Shown: one piece after another, positions 1 through 7,864 of the stretch
Layout of the letters: each line of letters opens with the position of its first letter
Numbering within the stretch: position 1 is the first letter of the stretch
DNA from: Specibacter cremeus
Lineage (GTDB): Bacteria; Actinomycetota; Actinomycetes; Actinomycetales; Micrococcaceae
Direction: 5' to 3'
Assembly: GCF_003946885.1 (NCBI RefSeq)
Contig: NZ_RWKQ01000017.1
Span: 28,603-83,551 of the forward strand
DNA: 54,949 bases
Notes under the pieces: model-generated
Databases searched by the model: none
The model's input: only the letters and a program-made list of their open reading frames with translations
What the model was told of the DNA's origin: nothing
Translations under genes and position numbers: made by a program

Positions 1-711
1 GTTGGCGATGAACTCCTTCAGGAGGGCCTGCTGGGCCAGGTCGTCGGCGACGGTGTCCTCGGGGTGCCACTGGATGGCGTGGATCCAGAAGTCGGCGCCG
101 GCCAGCTCGAGCGCCTCCACCGTGCCGTCTTCGGCCCACCCGGTGGCCACGAGTCCGTCGCCGAGATTCTTGACCGCCTGGTGGTGATAGCAGGAGACGC
201 GGGGGTTATGGGCGATCGCGGGCACCAGCGAGCTGGCCGCGTCGAGGCGAATGGTGTGGATCTGGTTCATGTGGGGGGAGGCCAGATGCTGTTCCAGGTC
301 CCCGCCCAGTGCGACATTGAGCAGCTGCATGCCGCGGCACACGGCGAGGGTGGGCACCTTGTTCGCGAGGACGTAGTTGATCACGGCGAGGTCGAAGGCG
401 TCCTGCACATCGTCGCCGGCGTCGGCGTCGGGATGGCGGTCCTGGCCGAAGCGCCAGGACGCGATGTCGCCGCCACCGGGCATGAGCACCGCGTCGGCGA
501 AGCGCAACCGGTCGGCCACGTACTCGGCGAGCTCCGCGTCCGTGCTGCCCTGCTCGACGACCGGCAGGATCGTCAACGGCTCCCCGCCGGCGTCGTAGAC
601 GCCCCGGATCAGGGCATGGGCGTTGACCAGCGCCTTGTATCGCAAGACCGAGGCGCTTGCGGAGAATCGCCCCGGAATGGCGATGAGTGGCCTGCGGTGT
701 TGTGTCTGCAT
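1..711 (-). CDS. PuuD-like gamma-glutamyl hydrolase (class I GATase, peptidase C26), 3' end cut off
   Basis: The reading frame is open from ATG at 711 to the window edge (237 codons, no stop), so the C-terminus is missing. The protein starts MQTQHRRPLIAIPGRF and carries the C26 nucleophile motif AVCRGMQLLN (Cys) and the catalytic His-Glu in IQWHPED, followed by the start of the terminal helix. Enzymes of this family hydrolyse gamma-glutamyl amides, for example gamma-glutamyl-GABA, releasing glutamate in the cytosol. It lies in the same direction behind a second amidotransferase and a glutamine-synthetase-like ligase, which suits deglutamylation as the last step of a gamma-glutamyl pathway. 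The exact substrate cannot be read from sequence. The upstream SD is weak (AAGG). Confidence 0.88.
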   Translation of the reverse strand, partial: MQTQHRRPLIAIPGRFSASASVLRYKALVNAHALIRGVYDAGGEPLTILPVVEQGSTDAELAEYVADRLRFADAVLMPGGGDIASWRFGQDRHPDADAGDDVQDAFDLAVINYVLANKVPTLAVCRGMQLLNVALGGDLEQHLASPHMNQIHTIRLDAASSLVPAIAHNPRVSCYHHQAVKNLGDGLVATGWAEDGTVEALELAGADFWIHAIQWHPEDTVADDLAQQALLKEFIAN

Positions 712-779
712 GGGTGTTGCCTTGTCTGTTGCTCGAAGGGGTGTCGGTGCCGCTGGGTGGGTCGCAGCGGCGGGGAGTC

Positions 780-1484
780 TCAGGCGGGCTGCAACACGCC
801 GGCCAGGAACCAGTCAAGCAGTTCCCGCGTGTTTTCGTGGGCGTGGTGTTCCTGATCCGCCCAAGCCTGGCGCAAGGCCTCCTTGCCCTGTTCCCCGTCG
901 AGCTCGTGACCTCCGATCCGGAGCCATTCCTCCAGCAGCTCGGCGGTGACCTCGGGGTGGAACTGCAGCCCGATGGATCGACCCGACCGGAAGACCTGGG
1001 GGGCGATCGGGGTGCTGGCCAGCACCTCGACGTCCTCCGGCAGCTCCACCTTGTCGCTGTGCCAGGAGAACCAGGGGCCAGGGGGGACCGGGCAGGTGTA
1101 CCCCGTTTCGAACGTCACCAGGCCGACCTCCATGCGCTCCGAGCGGACGGTCCGCCCGCCGAGGCTCTCGGCGAGCAGTTGCGCGCCGAAGCAGATGCCC
1201 AGGTAGGGGATCCCCTGTCGGTGGATGGCCGCGATGTAGGCGATTTCGGCATCGATCCAGTCCTCCGCCACGTCGTACACGTGGCTGAACGAGCCGAACG
1301 CGATGACCGCGTCGATGTCCTCGGGTGACGGGAAGTCCACATCGACGCGCGGGGTTCCGTCCGGGTCCGCGCCGAACATCTGGTGGGTCTGGACGGCGTA
1401 CCCCTCCTCCTGGAGCACCTGGCCGACGATGCCCGTGTCGGTCGACGACGTTTGTTCGTGGGTGATCAGAAGCACGGTTTTCAA
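780..1484 (-). CDS. Class I glutamine amidotransferase domain protein (GMP-synthase-like)
   Basis: This 234-aa single-domain protein has a nucleophile elbow GICFGAQLLAESLGG and a His-Glu pair in LQFHPEV, giving the Cys-His-Glu triad of class I amidotransferases. No synthetase domain is attached, so it is a free-standing amidase or hydrolase and not GuaA. The start is TTG at 1484 with an AGGA about 8 nt upstream; no in-frame ATG fits better. It begins 21 bp after the glutamine-synthetase-like gene and the PuuD-like gene follows after 68 bp, so the three are probably one transcript. It may hydrolyse a gamma-glutamyl intermediate or supply an amidase step; the assignment beyond the fold is inference. 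Confidence 0.85.
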   Translation of the reverse strand: MKTVLLITHEQTSSTDTGIVGQVLQEEGYAVQTHQMFGADPDGTPRVDVDFPSPEDIDAVIAFGSFSHVYDVAEDWIDAEIAYIAAIHRQGIPYLGICFGAQLLAESLGGRTVRSERMEVGLVTFETGYTCPVPPGPWFSWHSDKVELPEDVEVLASTPIAPQVFRSGRSIGLQFHPEVTAELLEEWLRIGGHELDGEQGKEALRQAWADQEHHAHENTRELLDWFLAGVLQPA

Positions 1485-1505
1485 CGAGATGGTCCTGTCT
1501 TTCGG

Positions 1506-2849
1506 CTAGAGGATGTCGTGGTAGCGGTTGAACTCCCAGTCGGTCACATGGGCGGCGAAGGCGGCGAGTTCGGTCTGCTGCATGGCCGTGTAGGTGTCAA
1601 CGAAGATCCCCCCGAAGGCCTCCTTGTTGAACGGGCTGTTGGCGAAGTTCTGCACGGACTCGTTCAGCGACGAGGCGATGCGGCGCAGCGTCGGGTCCGC
1701 GTGCGGGTCGCCCGCGGACATCGCCTGCAGCGGCAGCTCGTTCCGCAACCCGTCCAGGCCGGCCTGCAGGTAGCCTTGCGTGACCAGGTAGGGGTTGGCG
1801 TCGGCGGCCGCCCAGCGGACCTCGAGTCGCGTGCCCGGGCCCGCATCCGTGACACAGCGGACGCCGACCATCCGGTTGTCCAGGCCCCAGCAGACCTGCG
1901 TCGGCGAGAACGAGTAGTCCACGATGCGCTTGTAGTCGTTGATGGTCGGCATGGCGATCGCCTGCAGGTCCAGCTGGTGGGCCACCAGTCCGCTCAGGTA
2001 GCGGCGCATGATGTCGGAGTGGATGGGCTCGTCGCTGTCCTTGGCGGCGAAGACATTGTTGCCGTCAAGATCGCACAGGCTCTGGTGGATGTGCAGGCCG
2101 CTGCCGGCGCCGCCGTTGATCGGCTTGGCCATGAAGGTGGCGTTGTAGCCGTGCTGGCGCGCGACCTGGCGCACAACGTGGCGGAAGAGGATGGTGTTGT
2201 CCAGCATCGTCATCGTGTCGCCGTACTTCAGGTTGATCTCGATCTGCGACTGGCCGTACTCCACGTTGCTGGCCTCGACCGTGATCCCGGAGGCGGTCAG
2301 GGCCGCCCGGATGGCGCCGATGACCGGCTCCAGCTCGTCGGCGCGGTCCAGGGAGTAGCAGTAGGTCTTGTCCGAGATGGGCTGCCAATCGCGGGTGAAG
2401 AGGTGGAACTCCAGTTCCGTGGCCAGGCTCACGCGGTAGCCCAGCTCTTCGAATTCGCGCAGGGTGCGCTTGACCATGCCGCGGGCGTCCATGGCGATCG
2501 GTTCGTGGGTCTTGGGGTCCTCCATGTCGCACATGACCGTTGCCAGGCCCTCGGTCCATCCGGCGATGCGGAAGGTGGGAAGATCGGGGACGGCGTGCAT
2601 GTCGGGGAATTGGCTGTCCATCTGCGCCCAGGGCGTCGGGTGGATATCGCTCCGCATGTCCCAGGAAAACGCCACCTGGGCGATGGAGAAGCCCGCACCG
2701 GTCAGGAACTGCTCGATCGGCAACATCTTGCCGCGAGGCAGGCCCCACGTGTCCGTGAAGAAGCATTCCATGGTGTGAATCCCGTTGGCCTGGGCGATCC
2801 TGGCGCAGTCCTCCAGGGTCGCTGGCGCTGTCAACGAGCTGGTTCCCAT
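1506..2849 (-). CDS. Glutamine synthetase family ligase, probable gamma-glutamyl-amine synthetase (PuuA/GlnA4-like)
   Basis: The 447-aa protein has GS catalytic-domain landmarks: TELEFHLF, YGQSQIEIN, NGGAGSGLHIHQSL, a substrate Arg segment NRMVGVR, and RLEVRWAAADANPY. The N-terminal beta-grasp region lacks the DGSS ammonium-site motif of true GlnA and reads FSWDMRSD instead, and the adenylylated Tyr segment of GSI-beta is absent. Both are typical of ligases that join glutamate to an amine other than ammonia, for example putrescine or ethanolamine. It would use ATP, glutamate and an amine in the cytosol. It heads a leftward operon with two amidotransferase-type hydrolases and is divergent from an alcohol dehydrogenase and a permease. 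The amine is not determinable from sequence. Confidence 0.87.
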   Translation of the reverse strand: MGTSSLTAPATLEDCARIAQANGIHTMECFFTDTWGLPRGKMLPIEQFLTGAGFSIAQVAFSWDMRSDIHPTPWAQMDSQFPDMHAVPDLPTFRIAGWTEGLATVMCDMEDPKTHEPIAMDARGMVKRTLREFEELGYRVSLATELEFHLFTRDWQPISDKTYCYSLDRADELEPVIGAIRAALTASGITVEASNVEYGQSQIEINLKYGDTMTMLDNTILFRHVVRQVARQHGYNATFMAKPINGGAGSGLHIHQSLCDLDGNNVFAAKDSDEPIHSDIMRRYLSGLVAHQLDLQAIAMPTINDYKRIVDYSFSPTQVCWGLDNRMVGVRCVTDAGPGTRLEVRWAAADANPYLVTQGYLQAGLDGLRNELPLQAMSAGDPHADPTLRRIASSLNESVQNFANSPFNKEAFGGIFVDTYTAMQQTELAAFAAHVTDWEFNRYHDIL

Positions 2850-2866
2850 GATTCCTCGATTCCGTA

Positions 2867-2899
2867 CTAGATATTAGATATTTGATAAGTGTAATCTAG
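2867..2899. promoter_or_regulatory. AT-rich operator region between ligase and alcohol dehydrogenase genes
   Basis: In the 101-bp divergent gap, arms CTAGAT (2867-2872) and ATCTAG (2894-2899) frame an AT-rich core containing GATATTTGATAAGT at 2877-2890. The core recurs with one mismatch upstream of the GntR gene at 5719. This island of AT in GC-rich DNA is a likely GntR/FCD operator controlling both directions. Confidence 0.6.
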
Positions 2900-2950
2900 C
2901 TCATACCGCGGCGCAATGAAGCGCTCCCAGCGAACCCACCGGAGGAACAC

Positions 2951-3925
2951 TTGAAGGCAGTACTGGTACCAGAGCCCCACGCGCCACTCGAGATCGTGGA
3001 GCGTGAGATCCTCGTGCCCCGCACGCCGGGCGAGGAAGTGATCAAGGTCCTCACGTGCGGCGTGTGTCATTCGGATCTGCACGTCGCCGATGGTGACTTC
3101 GGCGGCCCCTACCCCGTGGTCCTGGGCCACGAAGTGGTGGGGGAGCATGAGGAACTGGGCCGTGTGCTGCTCTACGCGCCGTGGGGTTGCGGTCGCGAGG
3201 ACTGCCGCCAATGCTCGGCCGGGCTGGAGATGATCTGCCCCAATGGCCGGGAGGCGGGCGTCGTCTCGGACGGGGGATACAGCGAATACATGCGGGTGCC
3301 CAAGCGTGAGTACCTCATCCCCATCGGGGACATGGATCCCGCGACCACCGCGCCGCTTGCCTGCGGCGGGCTGACAGCATTCCGTGCGGTCAAGCGCGCC
3401 TTGCCGCATCTGCAGGGGAGGAACTCCCGGGCGATCGTCATCGGCGCCGGCGGCCTGGGGCAGTTCGCCATCCAGTTCCTCAAGGCCCTGGCCACGGTGG
3501 AACTCACCGTCGTGGACACGTCGGCCGAGAAATTGCGGGTCGCCCGGGACCTGGGCGCCGATGCGACCGGCAGCATCGACGAGCTCCACGGAAAGTACGA
3601 CGTGGTGATCGACTTCGTGGGCGCGGACGCGACCATGGCCGCTGCCGCGGCGAACATCGACCGGCAGGGCATCATCGTCGTCGTCGGGCTGTGGGGTGGG
3701 CGGATTCCATTCGGCGTGGGCGTCCTGCCCAGCGAAACGGTCCTCACCACCAGCATTTGGGGAAGCCTGGCGGATCTGCGTGAGCTCCTGGAGTTCGCGC
3801 GGAATCACCCGCTGCAGCACAGCGTTGAAACGCTCCCGCTCAGTGCGGCGCAGCAGGCACACGACCGCCTCCGGGCGGGCACCATCACGGGGCGCGCCGT
3901 CCTCGTCGTCGACCAAGACGACTGA
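2951..3925 (+). CDS. Zinc-dependent NAD(P) alcohol dehydrogenase (MDR superfamily)
   Basis: The 324-aa protein has the catalytic zinc motif CGVCHSDLH and LGHEVVGE, a four-Cys structural zinc lobe spread over GCGREDCRQC...MICPNG, and a Rossmann motif GAGGLGQFA. It oxidises alcohols to aldehydes with NAD(P) in the cytosol. The start is TTG at 2951, preceded by GGAGGAA at 2941. It is divergent from the GS-like ligase and precedes an amine/amino-acid-type permease. In a gamma-glutamyl ethanolamide route this enzyme would oxidise the hydroxyl group; that role is inferred from neighbours only. The aldehyde dehydrogenase such a route needs is not in the window. Confidence 0.88.
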   Translation: MKAVLVPEPHAPLEIVEREILVPRTPGEEVIKVLTCGVCHSDLHVADGDFGGPYPVVLGHEVVGEHEELGRVLLYAPWGCGREDCRQCSAGLEMICPNGREAGVVSDGGYSEYMRVPKREYLIPIGDMDPATTAPLACGGLTAFRAVKRALPHLQGRNSRAIVIGAGGLGQFAIQFLKALATVELTVVDTSAEKLRVARDLGADATGSIDELHGKYDVVIDFVGADATMAAAAANIDRQGIIVVVGLWGGRIPFGVGVLPSETVLTTSIWGSLADLRELLEFARNHPLQHSVETLPLSAAQQAHDRLRAGTITGRAVLVVDQDD

Positions 3926-3992
3926 ACCGCCGGTTCCGGCGCGCCCTCCCCACCCATGCAACAGCCATGAACACAAGGAAGTGGATCAAGCA

Positions 3993-5513
3993 ATGACTCG
4001 TAGAGAAACCTCAACGGTGACGTCCCCGGACGTCGGGGCCACGCGGCAAAACCTGCTGCACCGCAACTCGATCGGTGTGCCGGGCATCGTGTTCTTCGTC
4101 GTGGCCGCCGCCGCCCCCATCGCCGGCATGACGGGCCTGGTGCCGAGCGCCATCGTCATGGGCAACGGCGCCGGGGCGCCCGGGGCCTTCCTCATCGCCG
4201 GCATCATGCTGCTGTTCTTCGCGGTGGGATACGCCGCCATGAGCCACCACGTCACGAACGCGGGGGCCTTCTTCGCCTTCGTGGGCCGTGGATTGGGTGC
4301 GCCGTGGGGTGTCGCCTCGGCGTTCGTGTCCGTGTTGTCGTACTGCCTGGTGCAGACCGCCATCTACGGATTCCTGGGGGCAACCGTGGCGAGCAAGATG
4401 GCGTCGCTCGGGGTGGACCTGCCCTGGTGGGTCTGGTGCCTGATCTGCATCGCCGTTGTGCAGGTCTTCGGCATTCTCAACGTCGACCTGGGCGCCAAGG
4501 TGCTCGGCGTGCTGCTCGTGGTGGAACTCTCCTCGATGATCGTCACCGGCCTGGCCGTGGTGTTCCACGGCGGTGGACCCGACGGCATGGACTTCGGCGC
4601 CTCCTTCGGCCTGGGCAACATCTTCCAGGGTGCCCCCGGCATCGCCTTCGCCTTCGCCTTCGCGGGGTTCATCGGCTTTGAAGCCACGGCCATCTACGGC
4701 GAGGAATGCCGCGACCCCAAGCGGACGGTTCCCCGCGCCACCTACACCGCCGTCATCATCATCACGCTGATCTTCGCGCTGACGTCTTTCGCCATCATCT
4801 CCGGCGCCGGCTCGAAGGACATCGTGAACACGACGATCAAGCTGACCACACTGGCGGGCACGCCGCTCGCCGACCCGGCCCAGCTGCTGTTCACCGTGGC
4901 TGGGCAGTATGTGGGCCCGTGGATGCCGGAACTGATGAGCTGGCTGTTGATCACGAGCATGTTCGCCGGTGTGCTGGCGTTCCACAATTCCGCCACCCGC
5001 TACTTCTACGCCATGGGCCGCTCGGGCCTGCTGCCGGCCGCGCTGGGCACCACGGGTCGATTCAACACCCCGGCGCGCGCCTCGGTGCTGCAGACAGCCA
5101 TCGGAACCATCACCATCGTCGTCTTCGCCATCACCGGCCTTGATCCCGTGGTGACGCTGTTCTACTGGTTCGCCATCACCGCGATTCTCGGACTGACCTT
5201 CATCCAGGGCCTGGTGTGCCTGTCCGTGATCCGCTTCTTCCGGCGGACCCGCGCGGACACCAGGATCTGGAACACGTTGATCGCCCCGCTGCTGGGTCTG
5301 GTCTCCATCATCGTCGCGGAATACCTGCTGCTGGCGCGGTTCGGGCTCATCAGCGGCACGGCCGGCGCCGACGGGCGGGCGTGGGAGATGAACGCCACCG
5401 GGTGGTGCCTGGCGGCGCTACCGTTCGTGGTGTTCCTCGCAGCCCTGGCCTACGGGTTCATGCTGGAGCGCAAGAAGTCCGACGACGAGGTCCTCAGGGA
5501 CTTCGTGTCCTGA
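3993..5513 (+). CDS. APC superfamily amino acid/amine permease
   Basis: The 506-aa membrane protein has about 12 hydrophobic segments and the APC signature in its first helix region (VVAAAAPIAGM), plus the conserved FAGFIGFEATAIYGEE segment around the sixth helix. Start ATG 3993 is chosen because the protein then begins MTRRETSTVTSPDVG, directly before the first membrane helix, with AAGGAA about 15 nt upstream. It presumably imports the amine or amino acid handled by the adjoining ligase, dehydrogenase and hydrolases. It follows the alcohol dehydrogenase by 67 bp and probably shares its transcript. Substrate is unknown; PuuP- or GABA-type permeases are the closest general resemblance. Confidence 0.88.
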   Translation: MTRRETSTVTSPDVGATRQNLLHRNSIGVPGIVFFVVAAAAPIAGMTGLVPSAIVMGNGAGAPGAFLIAGIMLLFFAVGYAAMSHHVTNAGAFFAFVGRGLGAPWGVASAFVSVLSYCLVQTAIYGFLGATVASKMASLGVDLPWWVWCLICIAVVQVFGILNVDLGAKVLGVLLVVELSSMIVTGLAVVFHGGGPDGMDFGASFGLGNIFQGAPGIAFAFAFAGFIGFEATAIYGEECRDPKRTVPRATYTAVIIITLIFALTSFAIISGAGSKDIVNTTIKLTTLAGTPLADPAQLLFTVAGQYVGPWMPELMSWLLITSMFAGVLAFHNSATRYFYAMGRSGLLPAALGTTGRFNTPARASVLQTAIGTITIVVFAITGLDPVVTLFYWFAITAILGLTFIQGLVCLSVIRFFRRTRADTRIWNTLIAPLLGLVSIIVAEYLLLARFGLISGTAGADGRAWEMNATGWCLAALPFVVFLAALAYGFMLERKKSDDEVLRDFVS

Positions 5514-5533
5514 TCCGGCGTCCTGATCCGGCA
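5508..5533 (+). repeat. 13-bp tandem duplication over permease stop codon
   Basis: TCCTGATCCGGCG (5508-5520) is followed directly by TCCTGATCCGGCA. The duplicated unit contains the permease stop codon. Confidence 0.8.
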
Positions 5534-5541
5534 TTGCCCAA

Positions 5542-5569
5542 GGGCCGCCCGACGTCCGTCGGGTGGCCC
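5542..5569 (+). terminator. Hairpin after permease gene
   Basis: The arms GGGCC-g-CCCGACG and CGTCGGG-t-GGCCC pair around a 2-nt loop, a stem of 12 pairs with one mismatch. There is no T-run, as is common for high-GC terminators. Confidence 0.55.
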
Positions 5570-5627
5570 CTGTGCGGTTGGACCGTCGCCGGCCGGGCCC
5601 TGTGCGATTGGACCGTCGCCGGCCGGT
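5568..5627 (+). repeat. 30-bp direct repeat, two copies
   Basis: Two adjacent 30-bp units (5568-5597 and 5598-5627) differ at two positions, and a third copy begins and stops after 5 bases. The shared core is TTGGACCGTCGCCGGCCGG. It lies between the terminator and the GntR promoter and codes for nothing recognisable. Confidence 0.85.
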
Positions 5628-5678
5628 CCCTGGCAAGTCCCGGCGCTGTCACTTACCCTGCGCTGCCACTACAATATT

Positions 5679-5692
5679 ACTTATCACATATC
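5679..5692 (-). promoter_or_regulatory. GntR operator candidate
   Basis: Read on the minus strand, this is GATATGTGATAAGT, matching 13 of 14 bases of the motif at 2877-2890. It lies 27 bp before the GntR start codon, so autoregulation plus control of the divergent promoter is likely. Confidence 0.6.
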
Positions 5693-5718
5693 AAAATTGG
5701 ATTCGCGAGGCGACGATC

Positions 5719-6477
5719 ATGAGAACAGGGACGGCATCGGGGCTTGCCCCCAAGACCGGTCTCAAGGCTGCGATGCATTACGTTGAGACCATGGCACCTG
5801 ATGCGATTCCCCCGGCACGCGCCGCGATCCGAGCCCGCAAGAACCTCCGCGAGGAAGTCGCCGAGAACCTGCGGAACAGAATTCTGACGGGTGAGATCAA
5901 ACCCGGGATCCGGATCGACCTGGTGGCCGTGGCAGAAGAGATGGGCGTCAGCCAGCTTCCGGTCCGCGAGGCCCTCATCGCCCTCGAAAGCGAGGGGCTG
6001 GTCAAGTCGTACCCGCGTCGCGGCCATTACGTCCAGTCACTTCAACCCGAAGACATCCTGGACCACTATGAGATCTTCGGCAAGGTCTCCGGAGTGGCGG
6101 CCGCGCGGGCTGCCAAGGCGCTGACCGAGGAGCAACTCCACCAGCTTGAGGCGATCAACGAGGCCATGCGTGCCACGAAGGACGCCGGCGAGCAGGAGGA
6201 GCGCAACTTCCAGTTTCACAAGCTCATCAATGGAGCGGGCAGTTCCCACCGGTTGATGTCGGTGTTGCGGATGCTCTCCAAGAGCATGTCGCTGCGCTTT
6301 AGCGAGGCCATCCCCGGGTGGGACGAGAAGGCGGCCAATGAACACGACGAGATCCTCAAGGCCCTGAGGGCCGGCGACGCCGAAGCGGCTCGCGTTGCCA
6401 TGGAAAACCACTTGTCGGTCAACGGTGTGCGGGCGGTCGAAGCCTTGCAGGGCATGCACTTCTTCAGCGAAGAGTGA
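5719..6477 (+). CDS. GntR family transcriptional regulator, FCD subfamily
   Basis: The 252-aa protein starts at ATG 5719, after GAGG at 5707; the longer open frame upstream runs through the tandem repeat and is not coding. The wHTH covers about residues 40-110 (LREEVAENLRNRILTGEIKPG, VSQLPVREALIALESEGLV). The FCD ligand domain follows, with the metal-binding His cluster expected from FQFHKLIN and NEHDEILKAL. Such regulators usually sense small carboxylates or amine-derived metabolites. A shared 14-bp motif upstream and in the divergent promoter at 2877 suggests it controls the ligase, dehydrogenase and permease genes. Confidence 0.88.
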   Translation: MRTGTASGLAPKTGLKAAMHYVETMAPDAIPPARAAIRARKNLREEVAENLRNRILTGEIKPGIRIDLVAVAEEMGVSQLPVREALIALESEGLVKSYPRRGHYVQSLQPEDILDHYEIFGKVSGVAAARAAKALTEEQLHQLEAINEAMRATKDAGEQEERNFQFHKLINGAGSSHRLMSVLRMLSKSMSLRFSEAIPGWDEKAANEHDEILKALRAGDAEAARVAMENHLSVNGVRAVEALQGMHFFSEE

Positions 6478-6505
6478 TGGCGACGCCGGCCGGCGATGGC
6501 GGGCG

Positions 6506-7693
6506 TCAGTAGGAGCGGGGAAGCCCCAGCACCTTGGTGCCGATGAACGCCTTGATCATGTTGTTGTTCACCGGGGCCACCTGGAACATGCGCGTCTCGC
6601 GGAACTTGCGTTCAATGTCGTACTGGTCCACGAAGCCGTAGCCTCCGTGCGTGTTCAGGGCCGCGTTGGCGGCGTCCCAGCTGGCCTCGGAGGCCAGGTG
6701 TTTGGCCATATTGGCCTCCGCGCCGCACGGGAGGCCCGCGTCGAAGAGCCGGGCTGCCTCGAAGCGCATCATGTCCGCGGCGCGCACCTTCATGTAGGCA
6801 TCGACGATGGGGAACTGGACGCCCTGGTTGGAGCCGATCTTGCGACCGAAGACCTCGCGGGTGTTTGCGTAGTCGGTGGAGCGCTGGGTGAACCAGTAGC
6901 CGTCGCCCACCGCCTCGGCCGCGAGCAGGATCCGCTCGGCGTTCCAGCCGTCGATGACGTAACGGAAGCCGTTGTCGATCTCGCCGATGACGGCGGAGGC
7001 GGGCACGCGCATGCCGTGGTAGTGGATCTGGTTAGTGGCGTAGTTGAACATGGTGCGCACCTTGACGACCTCAAGCGTCTCGGGCTGGTGGGTGCGCACC
7101 TGGCGCAGATCCACCAGGAAAAGTGTCAGGCCGCGCGTCTTATCGGCGCCCTTCGGTGCGGTGCGGGCCAGGACGAAGGCGAGGTCCGATTCGTCGATAC
7201 GGCTGGTCCAGCTCTTGTGCCCGGTGATGATGAAGTCGTCCCCGTCGCGTACGGCGGCGGTTTCGATGCTCGTGGTGTCGGAGCCGGCCTTGTCCTCCGT
7301 GATGGAGAAGGCCTGAAGCCGCAGCCGCCCGGCGGCGATCTCGGGCAGGTAGGCGTCCTTCTGCGCCTCGTTGCCATGCCGGAGCAGCGCGCCCATCGTG
7401 TACATCTGCGCGTGGCAGGCGGCGGAATGACCGCCCGAGCGATTGATCTCCTCCATGATGACGCTGGCCTCCGTCAGGCCGTAACCCAGTCCGCCGTATT
7501 CCAGCGGGATCAGGGCCGCCAGCAGTCCGGAGCGGGTCAGCGTGTCCACGAATTCCTGCGGATAGCTGCGTTCCTGGTCCGAGGCGCGCCAGTACTCGTC
7601 GGGGAACTCGCGGCAGAGCTCGCGAACGGTGTGGCGAAGGGTGTCCAGGCTCGGCTTCACGGGGGCGGTCACTGCTGCTGACTGGATGGTCAT
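6506..7693 (-). CDS. Acyl-CoA dehydrogenase (possible methylsuccinyl-CoA or related dehydrogenase)
   Basis: The 395-aa protein shows the three-domain ACAD layout: an N-terminal helical domain, a beta domain with FSITEDKAGSDT, and a C-terminal helical domain with NTHGGYGFVDQ. The usual C-terminal catalytic Glu (YEGTS in MCAD-type enzymes) is missing; the region reads FQVAPVNNNM. A Glu is present in the helix-G position (GWNAERILLAAEAVG), where isovaleryl-CoA and long-chain dehydrogenases place their base, so the enzyme is probably active. It is divergent from the MaoC, CitE and CaiB genes and would introduce the double bond that the hydratase then hydrates. Substrate is inferred from context. 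Confidence 0.87.
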   Translation of the reverse strand: MTIQSAAVTAPVKPSLDTLRHTVRELCREFPDEYWRASDQERSYPQEFVDTLTRSGLLAALIPLEYGGLGYGLTEASVIMEEINRSGGHSAACHAQMYTMGALLRHGNEAQKDAYLPEIAAGRLRLQAFSITEDKAGSDTTSIETAAVRDGDDFIITGHKSWTSRIDESDLAFVLARTAPKGADKTRGLTLFLVDLRQVRTHQPETLEVVKVRTMFNYATNQIHYHGMRVPASAVIGEIDNGFRYVIDGWNAERILLAAEAVGDGYWFTQRSTDYANTREVFGRKIGSNQGVQFPIVDAYMKVRAADMMRFEAARLFDAGLPCGAEANMAKHLASEASWDAANAALNTHGGYGFVDQYDIERKFRETRMFQVAPVNNNMIKAFIGTKVLGLPRSY

Positions 7694-7752
7694 GGAGGTC
7701 TCCTGATACTGGCCGGATCATGACCGGCCGACGGTCTCATTGCTACCACCAT

Positions 7753-7766
7753 ACAAAATATATTGG
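7753..7766 (+). promoter_or_regulatory. Operator candidate copy 1 (ACARAATATATTG)
   Basis: ACAAAATATATTGG lies 60 bp before the ACAD start codon (7693). The CAA-N6-TTG symmetry and an almost identical copy at 7851 point to binding by the GntR regulator encoded at 10562. Confidence 0.55.
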
Positions 7767-7797
7767 CGTTTCTCAAGCGTTGTTTCGTGATTCATTC

Positions 7798-7824
7798 GGC
7801 GGATAGAATCCTTGACTATCCGCC
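7798..7824. promoter_or_regulatory. 9-bp perfect inverted repeat in divergent promoter
   Basis: GGCGGATAG (7798-7806) and CTATCCGCC (7816-7824) form a perfect inverted repeat with a 9-nt centre. It sits midway between the two ACARAATATATTG motifs. A -35-like TTGACT lies in the centre at 7813-7818. It may be an activator or repressor site, or an RNA hairpin; the sequence does not decide. Confidence 0.55.
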
Positions 7825-7850
7825 TGTGTGCGGTAAGACTGGATCGAAGT

Positions 7851-7864
7851 ACAGAATATATTGA
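7851..7864 (+). promoter_or_regulatory. Operator candidate copy 2 (ACARAATATATTG)
   Basis: ACAGAATATATTGA lies 39 bp before the MaoC start codon. It shares 12 of 13 bases with the copy at 7753 in the same orientation, so one protein probably controls both divergent transcripts. Confidence 0.55.

Noticed and set aside
5568-5627. CRISPR array
   Set aside because: The 30-bp units are directly adjacent without spacers and occur only twice.
6506-7693. Acyl-CoA dehydrogenase as a dead enzyme
   Set aside because: The missing C-terminal Glu is matched by a Glu in the helix-G position used by branched-chain dehydrogenases.
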